64,000 nt of DNA from Molanna angustata (taxonomy: Eukaryota; Arthropoda; Insecta; Trichoptera; Molannidae). Below the pieces are notes generated by a model. That model saw only the letters and a list, made by a program, of their open reading frames with translations, searched no databases and was not told where the DNA came from. The stretch lies in the NCBI GenBank assembly GCA_963576475.1, contig OY754981.1, forward strand, positions 744,001-808,000. Direction: 5' to 3'. Shown here piece by piece: positions 50,617-60,627 of the stretch (its first letter is position 1; each line of letters begins with the position of its first letter). The position numbers and the translations under genes are program-made.

Positions 50617-50700
50617 GGGTCATGGCAGAGCGGTTAGCGCGCTGGGCTAGTAAGTAATCCAGTGGTCGCGAGTTCGAATCCTGCCTCATTCCACGGTTCC
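50617..50700 (+). mobile_element. tRNA-derived SINE family D, head
   Basis: GATGGGTCATGGCAGAGCGG, TTAGCGCGCTGGGCTAGTAA, then an extra GTAA, CCAGTGGTCGCGAGTTCGAA and TCCTGCCTC. The extra four bases in the anticodon loop exclude a working tRNA. Confidence 0.85.
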
Positions 50701-51768
50701 TTGTTCACATTCATAGAAGTCCCCAAGAAAAACATTTTCTATCTGAAATTATGTATATCATACAGTACAAATTCTTTAAGGGAATTGAACAGAGCCAGTA
50801 AAAAGGCTTGCTATGATCGTGAATTAATTTTAAATGGACATATTAAGTCGAATAAATTACTCTCGAAATGCATGGAGCCTAAAATTAGGCATTAAATTGA
50901 TTATTTATATATGATTACTTTATTTCGCAGAGCTACTCGTGACATGATCTTAATACTTACATTCTTATCTTGTCTTAATGTTAAAAAAGTATAAACCTTT
51001 ACCTTCTCTATTATAATCTACATTTAATCATGATAATTGGTTAAGATCAAAGTTTAGTGTGATATTAAAATAAATAATTTATTAATTTAAATCTACAAGA
51101 TTTTTTAATTCTGAATTAATCTTAATCAGCTTCATGAGTAGCCCCGAAGAGCGCCCTTGTAATTCACTTGTTATCATAAATTAGCGTTGCATAATTTGAT
51201 TACTTTATTTTTTTCAAATCAATCGTTCTTTGGTCACAACTTGATCCCACGACCAAATTGAAATGGGACCAATAGGAAGATACCCTCTTTCTTATAAGAA
51301 AAGAATCATCGAAATCGATCAACGTGGTAAAAATAAATCACTGAACAAAAAAAAAAAATCACGTCGAATTAATAATCTCCTTCATTTTTGGAAGTCGGTC
51401 TAAAATAGATTGAAGGTCTTCGAATTTCTTTATAACCACAAGTTTTATTTGCCGTGTAAGTAGCAAACAAAGAGCTGAGGTAGTCATCTTGCGGTCAGTC
51501 TCTTTTAAATAATCAATTTTAGTTTAAAAGTTAGTTATATTCTTGATTTAGTCCATAACAGTTTATGTTTAGGATAGGCGTTTATGCTCTTAATTTGATA
51601 TCAATCATTCAGAATTTAATTCATTAAGTCAGTGAATTATTTAGCAATATCAATTTTGAATTTTGCATAGTCATTTGTAGTTTTATTTAGTTGATATTCT
51701 TCATGATGCAGAAAGGTTTCATAAGACTTTGTCATTGTTCATATAAACCGTAAGTAAGTCCAGCAGGG
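50701..51768. other. No gene recognised
   Basis: A short plus-strand frame (SLRELNRASKKACYDRELIL at 50777-50836) faintly recalls the basic linker before a LINE RT, but it is too short to call. The remainder is AT-rich. Confidence 0.35.
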
Positions 51769-52889
51769 CAACTCATAGGCCCAGTATTTCAGTCGGCCCT
51801 TAGGAGTTTAACTCAAGTTTAACAAAAATATTGCGTATTTCAGTACCTAATCTTCCCTTAAATACGTCACTAAACGACAAATATTTAACTCAACGTTTCT
51901 GGCGGATCGCGTGTCTTAATCTTGAGTTAAGTATTGTTTCTAGTCTTTTTCGCCAGGTGGCGTATTAATCGCCGCACGCTTTAATGTTTTATTTCATTTT
52001 ATACTACAAATAACTATGCATAATAATTATAATCATGATTTATTTTTGTTGTTAAAATGGACTAATTTTAAATAATTTTTTTGCAAACTGAAAGCGCCCT
52101 TGAGGTGACCACGGTCGTCACTAAACGGCGCTTTATAAATTGTCCTTATTATTATTATTATTATCGCCTGACAACAAACGAAATAAACTGTCAGCCATAA
52201 TGAAACGTCAGGCACGCAACTTTATTTTTGCGATGTTTTTTCATCCCACTTTTTAAATTGATCCATTCTGTTTCTATAAATATAATGTGTATTCTTAAAT
52301 TTTCTACATAAGACACTATTTTACCATTATCACTTAGTTCCATATCCATCTGTAAAATGTACATACATTTTGCATTGAAGTTCTACAACTACGTACGTAC
52401 GTAGTACATATTCAATGACATTTTTTCACTACAATGTTTGATTTTAATTAAAAAAACATCGATCGGTATAAAAAATTGAAAAAGTAACATGCTGTGTAAT
52501 GAAACAAATAAAATAATTTTTTTTTAACTTTTCTACGGACAATTCTTGGTAGAACTCCATTTCAAATAATAAATAAATTTGGAATGGTAAAATAAAACCA
52601 AAGTTTTCAGTTCTACAAATTTAAATAAAATAATGTGTTGTTATAATAATAAAATAATATTTAGTCACAGCTTCGCGTCACGTATCATTTAAGGTTATTA
52701 CAATTTTGACAGATTCGTTATAGACAACCATAGAAAAACGTAAAATATATCTATAGTTGAAGATTACGTAACTGACGTTTCATTTTGCACTGAAATACGC
52801 GAATGAAATTTAATCTTCCCTAAACTTTTAACTTGGATTACCAAATCCAACGATTTAAGGGCCAACTGAAATCTCGGGCCATAGAGTTG
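51769..52889. mobile_element. TIR element, CAACTCATAGGCCC ends
   Basis: The left end CAACTCATAGGCCCAGTATT then TCAGTCGGCCCTTAGG, and the inverted right end CAACTCTATGGCCCGAGATT then TCAGTTGGCCCTTAAA, are imperfect terminal inverted repeats of about 40 bp. Subterminal ACTTGAGTTAA and TTAACTTGG words continue them. 1.1 kb, with no transposase frame. A fragment of repeat K is nested at 52512-52595. Confidence 0.7.
52512..52595 (-). mobile_element. Repeat K fragment
   Basis: On the minus strand: TACCATTCCAAATTTATTTA, TTATTTGAAATGGAGTTCTA, CCAAGAATTGTCCGTAGAAA and AGTTAAAAAAAA. It is the same block that sits in a target-site duplication at 57920-58029. The poly(A) end marks it as a retroelement 3' end. 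Confidence 0.75.
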
Positions 52890-52977
52890 ATTAACATAAG
52901 CGAAGATCAGGTTCAGACATTACAAATCTTTGAGGTAAAAATTAATCAATTAGGTACACTGAAAATATATTAATATC

Positions 52978-53155
52978 ATGACAACCGAACTGGCTACTTG
53001 CGTTTTAGCCAAACCTTTGTTATCAGTAATAAAGATTTATCTATTTATGACTCTACTGTTTGGCTGGGTGCACAAAACATTTAGATGTACAAAACCAAAT
53101 GTTTTTGAGTCACAATAGTTCGGTTAATTTTAACATGAAATTTGGTTACTATAAA
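52978..53155. mobile_element. Repeat L, copy 2
   Basis: ATGACAACCGAACTGGCTAC, TTGCGTTTTAGCCAAACCTT, CTGTTTGGCTGGGTGCACAA and AATAGTTCGGTTAATTTTAA, collinear with 14054-14225. Confidence 0.7.
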
Positions 53156-53335
53156 CAAAAAAAACAGTGCCATTATGTTAATTTATACAAAAATTAATAA
53201 TAACTGCATGCTAATCTTAACATTTTTGTGTTGATTTATACATTTTTAAGATTTAGACAAGGTAATAAAGTATTTAGAACGTGTCATGGGTAGTCCCCTG
53301 GTATAACTAAGTTTAGTTTTTCGATCGACAATAAT

Positions 53336-53478
53336 AAATATAAAATAAAAATAAATACTTTGTTTTCGTTCTATTAAATTTAATTGAATACATTTTCTGA
53401 CGGTGGTGCCTTGCACCAAACTCGTGGAATTCAATTAAATGTAATGGAATAGAAACCAAGTATTTATTTTATATTTAA
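53336..53478. repeat. Imperfect long palindrome
   Basis: Arms of about 65 bp. AAATAAATACTTTGTTTTCG and TCTATTAAATTTAATTGAAT on the left pair with ATTCAATTAAATGTAATGGA and AACCAAGTATTTATTTT on the right. The centre is GGTGGTGCCTTGCACCA. Possibly a foldback MITE; no second copy is seen. Confidence 0.65.
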
Positions 53479-54031
53479 ATCATATCTACAGTCCTGGTTT
53501 AATTAAAAAGGTTGTGATTTTTGCAATCGATTGTGTTTTTTTAGTTTTATATGATTCGTAGTTTAGTGTGTTCAGTAATGGTTTTATTTTAATTCCTACA
53601 ATTAATTTGATTGTGTTTAAGAAAATGGGCGATATTGATTTTTTTGGATGTTTCACTTGATAGTGGGTGGTAGAATTTAGATTTGTCAATCTTGGAGTAT
53701 TGACACATCTTGGTGTTAATTAAGTAATATCAGGTTTTCTTGGTTTATCTACAAAATACAAACAAGAGTTTCACTGTGGATCTTTGGTCACAATTGTGCA
53801 CTTTTGGTCGCGTATTCATTAAGTCCACATCTCTAACAGAGCTTAAGACCGGAACGAATTTAATCATTCTTTGTCGCGGAGCGTGAGGAAGTATGAAGTA
53901 AGGAGAGGAAGAAGTTTGGACTATTGTTTCATTCATGGATAAACAAAACTCACCACACAGAGATATTCAACATTTGGAAGATATATTTTAAGAAATACAA
54001 TGAACTTTAAATCATACTCTATGTATATTAC
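53479..54031. other. No recognisable feature
   Basis: Two short minus-strand frames without motifs (53486-53689 and 53745-53936). Confidence 0.45.
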
Positions 54032-54400
54032 TTACTTCCGATGGCCATACAACTTCTGTAGAGCTTTAGCCTCCTGAACAATAGCTTTCCATGCCTTCCT
54101 GTCAGCTGCAGTGGACTCCCAGTCATCATAAGCATTCATCGCGTTCAGATCTCGGGTAACATTGTCCATCAATCTCTGCCTTGGTCTTCCCAGGGGTCTC
54201 TTGCTCACAGGGTTGTTTTGCAGGATAAGTTTTGTGGCTCTTTCTTCCCCTGATCTGACAACATGTCCAATCCAGGCTAATCTTCTGGACCTGATTTCGC
54301 TGGTGATTAAAGGTTGTCCTGTCAATGCACGAATTTCCTCATTGCTTCGTGGTCTCCAGGAACCTGCCGCAATTCCTGGTCTTGGGCCTAATATTTTACG
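54032..54400 (-). pseudogene. LINE family N, C-terminal pol fragment, open frame
   Basis: The minus strand is open for 97 codons: SEIRSRRLAWIGHVVRSGEE, RATKLILQNNPVSKRPLGRP, RQRLMDNVTRDLNAMNAYDD, WESTAADRKAWKAIVQEAKA and LQKLYGHRK. It has the same overall design as families A and B (LxWIGHVxR...KRPxGRPxxR..D.V..D, then DRxxWKxIVxEAKxL) but is a separate lineage. The upstream 70 bp (to 54400) read IRPKTRNCGRFLE. The RT domain is missing. Confidence 0.85.
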
Positions 54401-54404
54401 TAAT

Positions 54405-55004
54405 ATCTATGTATATTAGATAGAAAAATAATATATGTGCAACATTATAAATTCTTTAAAAACAGAATGACTGTTTTGTCTGGTAAGGGCCATTTAAACT
54501 GACAATTTGTAAATTTAATATCTCAATAGAGACGAAAACACACACTCACACTCAGTTCTTCTGGATTATAAAGTAACGACTCCCTAAAAGAGTTGGATAG
54601 AGTTAACAATGTGGCTTAATATGATCGATGCTTTAGTGTGAGTGGTCCCATAAAATTAAATAGATTGTCTTCAGATGTCCGCAGTACTTGAAGCAAGAGC
54701 ACTAACTCTAAATGACTGAAAACAGCAATGTTTCGTAGACCAACATAAGACCGAAATATCAGCGCTCTTGGAATGATTCAAAATTATTAAACGGTGCTTT
54801 AAAAAATACTAGACGAAACTGTAATATATCATTCTGTATATTCTTCGTCTCTATTGAATTTGAATTTGTTAAAAAAAATTCTTGAATCCCGGCAGGAATA
54901 AAATCTAACGTTTGTGTATAGGTACTATCAAATATGCGATATAGGTTATAGATTTGATCTTTTTAATTTTTGTATGGTGGTCTTCAGAGCTTTGTATGAC
55001 ACGG
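54405..55004. other. No gene; inverted traces of the repeat G end
   Basis: TATCTCAATAGAGACGAA at 54519-54536 and TTCGTCTCTATTGAATT at 54844-54860 are inverted relative to each other and match one end of repeat G. The 300 bp between them are unassigned, perhaps a G-related TIR element. Confidence 0.4.
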
Positions 55005-56112
<1,108 letters not shown>

Positions 56113-56254
56113 AATATTAAACTTGTTTAGTGATGATATAAATATTATAAATAATTACATCACATAGTAGATCTCAGTATATTTTTTACAAAATTTCCAG
56201 TGCAATTACCCTTCTAAAAATAAATAGATTTACATAAATACATAATACCATCAT

Positions 56255-56495
56255 GGCATATCCTACAATGTGTGGTAACCCTTAAAATGTGTGCGGGTGT
56301 GCATTACCTTATAGAGTCTCGTCTCACTTAAAAAGGCACTACTTTCAGAATGGGTGGTGAACCTCATTGCTGAACTATTTGAGATGTAATTTAACTGTTG
56401 TATTTTCAATTACCCGGCTCTTACGGGACACCCGAAAACAATAGTATAAAAGATTGGAAGCATTATTCTAAGGCGGTGCCTCAAAGACAATGAAT
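56255..56495 (-). mobile_element. Short retroelement C, nearly full minus-strand copy
   Basis: ATCATGGCATATCCTACAAT, GGTAACCCTTAAAATGTGTG, GTCTCGTCTCACTTAAAAAG, CACTACTTTCAGAATGGGTG, AATTACCCGGCTCTTACGGG, ACACCCGAAAACAATAGTAT and TTCTAAGGCGGTGCC. This copy shows the element's 5' terminus (GGCACCGCCTTAGAAT in sense). Confidence 0.8.
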
Positions 56496-56514
56496 AGATT
56501 AAATATGTATCATT

Positions 56515-56740
56515 GTCATCAGTGGTTCCACAGCCCGTTGCGAGTTTTGGTCTCTTCTAGCCTTCCTCGCCATCTTCCTCTGTCCTGGCACATGTTGCTC
56601 CAGTCTCTATCACCAACAGCCTCAACATCCTGGATATCATCCAGCCATCGTTTTTTGGGTCTACCAACGTTGCGTCTACTTTGTGTGCATGATCCTCTTT
56701 GGTACTCATTCTTAGCCCATTATTTCCACGTGCCCTACAC
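56515..56740 (-). pseudogene. LINE C-terminal relic, another lineage
   Basis: The minus strand reads NEYQRGSCTQSRRNVGRPKK, RWLDDIQDVEAVGDRDWSNM and CQDRGRWRGRLEETKTRNGL, then WNH and stops. It has the NVGRPxxRWLDDI...CQDRxxWRxxxEETK pattern of LINE pol C-termini, 5'-truncated. Confidence 0.75.
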
Positions 56741-56754
56741 ATCGCAGCCCCCCT

Positions 56755-56900
56755 ATTTATTTATTTATTTTATTTTACAAAGGACAGCACACAGTACATG
56801 CATACAATTATTAAAATTAAATAAATAATAATACAAATATAACAATATGTACCTCTTACGTACTATACCTAATATCAAAATAATACAACAAAAAAGTGTG
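56755..56900 (-). mobile_element. Probable LINE 3' untranslated end
   Basis: TTTATTTATTTATTTATTTT then TTTACAAAGGACAGCACACA. On the minus strand a 3' UTR with an AAAT tail. To its right, 56905-57035 is GTGTGT-rich. Confidence 0.4.
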
Positions 56901-57785
56901 AACTAGTGTGGGTGCGCGCATGAGAGAAGAGTAATGCATACATGTGTGTGTGTGAAAGAGATATCTAGAAAGAGTGTGAGTGTGTGGGTGTGTATGTGGT
57001 GTGTGAGAGAGGGTGTGCATGTGTGTGTAGACGAACATATATTGACAGATTCATGAATATATTTAAATGTATATTTTATTAAATGTATATATTTGATCGT
57101 TTGCTCCAAAATGTTGATCTGCCCTGTATAGTAAATTCAAGGACACAACATTTCATTGGCAAGAAATAACATCAGCAGACAAAATTGGTTTAGGTAACCT
57201 ATTCTTAACAGAGATGTCTGAACAAATAGCGGAAATATCATGTATCTTCTATACTAACTATAACGTTATCTTACTGGCAATCATTTGAATTCGCAATATT
57301 GTTATTCTCATTCTTGAAACAGAGAAAAACTTTTCTTAAAATATAATATATACCTCATCGCTCACGAATAATGTCTAATTTTGTGCAAATTTATCAAGTC
57401 ACGTAGTAAGTCCAAAATGTAACCATCATAATCCAACTGTCGATTTGTTCTAGAGAATTTATTTATCTTAACAGAACGACAAAGTTTCTAGCCAAAATCC
57501 GTAAGATCTGTCAACTCCGCGTAACGTACAGAGCCCAAAACTTCAGAAAATATAGAAAATTATAGGCCTAAAAAAGTTGTATGCTCAGAATTTTTAATTT
57601 TTATTCCAGTCAGGAGTTATCAATATTCGAATTATTATTGCATTTAATTAAATTCTCAAAAACCATAAAAGCTAGAACGCTGAAAATTTGTATACATACC
57701 TATAGACAAATACAATATCTCAAAGGAGATTTTATGAAAAAGTTCCAGGGTTTTCTGAAACTTTTATATTAATAAAATAAAATAT

Positions 57786-57880
57786 TAGGGAACTTAAATG
57801 GTTTTGTATATATATTCTTTTTTGTTTTCCCACAAGCTGTATATAACTGTCTGTTCCCAGAATTAAATAAAATAAAAAAA
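57786..57880 (+). mobile_element. LINE 3'-end insertion in repeat J
   Basis: TTAGGGAACTTAAATGGTTT, TTTTCCCACAAGCTGTATAT, AACTGTCTGTTCC and an AAATAAAATAAAA tail: the same tail as at 1586-1707. Copy 1 of J has none of it at the matching point (55619). Confidence 0.75.
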
Positions 57881-57919
57881 AATTATGACAAATTTATGTG
57901 TTTAACTGCTTATATTCAA

Positions 57920-58029
57920 ATAATAAATAAATTTGGAATGGTAAAAAATTGGAATGGTTACCGTTCCAAATTTATTTATTATTTGAAATGGAGTTCTACC
58001 AAGAATTGTCCGTAGAAAAGTTAAAAAAA
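57920..58029 (+). mobile_element. Repeat K, 5'-inverted insertion with 12-bp TSD
   Basis: Flanked exactly by GCTTATATTCAA (57908-57919 and 58030-58041). The insert ends in AGTTAAAAAAA. Its first part (ATAATAAATAAATTTGGAAT) is the complement of a later part (ATTCCAAATTTATTTATTAT-like, 57963-57982), i.e. a 5' inversion. Confidence 0.85.
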
Positions 58030-58119
58030 GCTTATATTCAATTTTTTTTCATATAATATCGAAGAACGCGGAAACACTCCAACGAGATTAAGATTTAATT
58101 TTATATAAAAAGTTCATAC

Positions 58120-58200
58120 ATTTTTTTTGACCAGTTGATAAGGGCCTAATAAGCTGAAACGGTCGTCCTGGATTCAGGAAAAAATATATATGTAGACAAA
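58120..58200 (+). mobile_element. Possible Penelope-like fragment nested in J
   Basis: GTTGATAAGGGCCTAATAAG, CTGAAACGGTCGTCCTGGAT. GATxAGGxCCxAATAAGCxGAAACGGTCGTC is the kind of terminal sequence carried by Penelope-like elements. It is absent from J copy 1. Confidence 0.4.
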
Positions 58201-58557
58201 ATCATTTGTTTGATTTAAAATACCCATTATTCATACATTATAGTAGGTACTACATCTATAACCTTTATTAACATTTTTTTTAAAATTGAATTTGTTGAAT
58301 TGAATATAATACAATTTGTATGGCAGTATACACAATACCTACAGGGACTATCAATAGTTTGATACTAAATCTTCAAACATACATACATACCATCATGCTG
58401 TTTTGATATTCTGGGTAGGAAAAAACATATAAACCTACATGTTGTGCATTGAAAACAAAACATCTTAAAATATCCAATAATTTCGAATTAAGGGTTTATA
58501 GTTTGGTATGTATTATTCAACTATGGCATCTCATGTGTTATATGAAACTAGTGTATT

Positions 58558-59220
58558 ATATAAAATAACCCAATTAGTGAGACTAACTAGTTGAAATTTC
58601 TTTTCACAATTATTGGCTTTGACTCAAGTCTCTAAATGAATTATTGAATAGTCTTGTCTCATGATCAACAAATTAGAGCACTTCATATAAAAGATCTCAC
58701 TTACAATACTGAGCTTTGTTTGAAATGAACAATAGAACGTGACATTATCACTAACAAAAAGTTTTTGTACGTGTCGCAGAATAAAAAATTGCACGTGCAG
58801 TCGTGAGTTTTCCCTCTCAAATTAACTGCGCAAAAATTCGTATGAATGTTGGCTTTATTTCTAAAATACCAACATTTTCCTCGTATATTGTTTATGCTGT
58901 TTGACAATTTGGTTAGTAGTTTATCTTTTTAACCTCGACCTTTTATAAAAAAAGAAATAGGTACTTATATACAATCAAAGTACGATTGTTTGCGAGATAT
59001 TATCTCATATTAGAACTTATCTATTATCTGATCTAACAGCTAAAAGAAGAGAAACCAGTATTTATTGCGAAAATTTCATTTCGTTTTAATTGATGAAAAT
59101 GAACAATAAAGGTGTATTGTCGTAATGTGGGTAGGTAGACACAGTATTAATAAAACATTGGGAAAGTTTTTTTATTGTTACAACAATATCACTTTTGTGA
59201 GATGTTAGATATAGTATTAA
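58558..59220. other. No recognisable feature
   Basis: One 68-codon minus-strand frame (58701-58907) of no recognisable content. Confidence 0.45.
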
Positions 59221-59224
59221 AACG

Positions 59225-59345
59225 ATCATTGCTAAAATTAACAAATGAAGTGGAACACAGTATTTTTACACAGATTCGATTTATTACGACCAAACGTTTT
59301 TGACGAGGTGTCTCGGCATTATCAAGGTCTAAAAATCAAACTAAA
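59225..59345 (-). mobile_element. Possible Penelope-like element end
   Basis: On the minus strand: GACCTTGATAATGCCGAGAC, ACCTCGTCAAAAACGTTTGG, TCGTAATAAATCG. The TGATGC.GAGAC...CGTCAAAAACGTTTGGTC...AATAAA run resembles Penelope-like termini. Confidence 0.4.
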
Positions 59346-59636
59346 TATGACAAGACCAATCCAACACTACATCAAGTAATTTACTGATTTTTCAAGACGT
59401 CTGAAAACATTAATGTGATATGGAAAGAAAATGTATTTACTTACTACCCTCTATAAAAAAAATATCCGCGTTTTCACCTAACTATTTAATTGTGCTTGTT
59501 ATTCAAAAAATGTAAAAAAAAATTTTTTCATAATTTATATTTTTAATAATTTTAAAAATTTCCCCTCATCAAACACAGGATACCGGTAAGTCAAACGGCT
59601 TTTAACTGTGAAACAGCGTTCGACTAGTATAAGTTT

Positions 59637-59680
59637 AATAAACTAGTTGCATGTAACACATGAGATCCAACTGTCGATAG
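59637..59680 (-). mobile_element. Repeat J terminal fragment cut by the BEL element
   Basis: ACTAGTTGCATGTAACACAT, GAGATCCAACTGTCGATAG, then an abrupt change to CTGTTCGGTAAATG. It is the complement of the J terminus; the break coincides with the proposed LTR start. Confidence 0.7.
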
Positions 59681-59681
59681 C

Positions 59682-59950
59682 TGTTCGGTAAATGTGGCAA
59701 CACTTCCAACCTTTTCCGATCCCTGAAATATTGTTACCTACATAGGAACAAAAACTATCGTCAATACTCTCTCGTCGTGTGTGAACGCATTGCACTGTGA
59801 CAGAAAGTTATATAGTCGACTCAAGAGAAAATATACATATTTTCTACCTTTTCGCATCAATCATCGAAACTACGCGCCGTGCGCTATTTTGAATTCCTGA
59901 ACCGTGTTCAGAGGAAGTTTTAAAGTGTAAATCAGTGTTGTGTCATAGAG
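59682..59950 (+). mobile_element. Probable 5' LTR of the BEL/Pao element
   Basis: Proposed from TGTTCGGTAAATGTGGCAAC to near TGTTGTGTCATAGAGGT. Support: the left edge interrupts a J repeat, a TATA-like TTATATAG lies at 59807-59814, and TGGTGTAGTGCCCTCC (59953-59968) follows as a possible primer-binding site. The 3' LTR lies outside the window, so the ends are not confirmed by comparison. Confidence 0.5.
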
Positions 59951-60627
59951 GTTGGTGTAGTGCCCTCCGTGAAGACACTACACAAGACGAAGGAAGAAGG
60001 CTGCCAAGGTAGGTGCAATATTTTCCCTTCTCTCTATACGCAACATCTTTTGGTCCTTTCGATCCGAATTGTCCATCCTATGGTCCATTCCGAGCCTATT
60101 ATCCTAAATTCCAGCCACATCGGACGTCATCAAATCGTATTTGTATGACAAAACACACGTAAATTGTGTTATTTCGTTATATTTGTAATATTTCAACATA
60201 GTATTATACATAATATTATTCTGAAATATCAATTTATTATTTGAAGACAATAGCAAACAATAACCTCGTTTTGGTCGGTGTACTACATAATTATGTAGGT
60301 AAAATTATATTTATAATTTTTTTGTGGCTATTCTTATAATTATTTTATTTGTGAAACGGCAATAGTTGCTTAGTTCAGAGCAGTGTGAATTATTTTCTAT
60401 GGTCAAATATCTGTAACTAACTTCACGTTGTTTACTACTGAACTGACAGCCGTACAGTATAATATTATCAGTATAGTTAGTGTGTTCTATGAATATTATC
60501 TAGGTACCTATATCTCGATCTTATGTTGACAAATAACAATAATAAGTGTATATTATATTATTATATTGTATGTATAGTGTAAAGTATTATATACTCCTTG
60601 TGTAGAGTTATATTATCTGTGTTTAAA
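59951..60627 (+). other. BEL leader (5' untranslated region)
   Basis: About 680 bp between the probable LTR and the first in-frame ATG. A 62-codon frame (59960-60148) has no recognised motif. Sequence becomes AT-rich towards the start codon. It probably carries packaging signals, but none can be pointed out. Confidence 0.4.

Larger units (their letters stand above)
57425..58557 (+). mobile_element. Repeat J, copy 2, with three nested insertions
   Basis: CCAACTGTCGATTTGTTC start, ATTATAGGCCTAAAAAAGTT, AACCATAAAAGCTAGAACGC, TGTGTTTAACTGCTTATATT, CAAACATACATACATACCAT, CATCTCATGTGTTATATGAA and ACTAGT end. Collinear with copy 1 apart from insertions at 57786-57880, 57920-58029 and about 58120-58260, and the missing TG tract. 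Confidence 0.7.

Noticed and set aside
50617..50700. tRNA-like sequence with clear A and B boxes
   Set aside because: The anticodon loop has four extra bases and the sequence belongs to a dispersed SINE family with a shared body; not a functional tRNA gene. The same holds for the other D, E and M copies.
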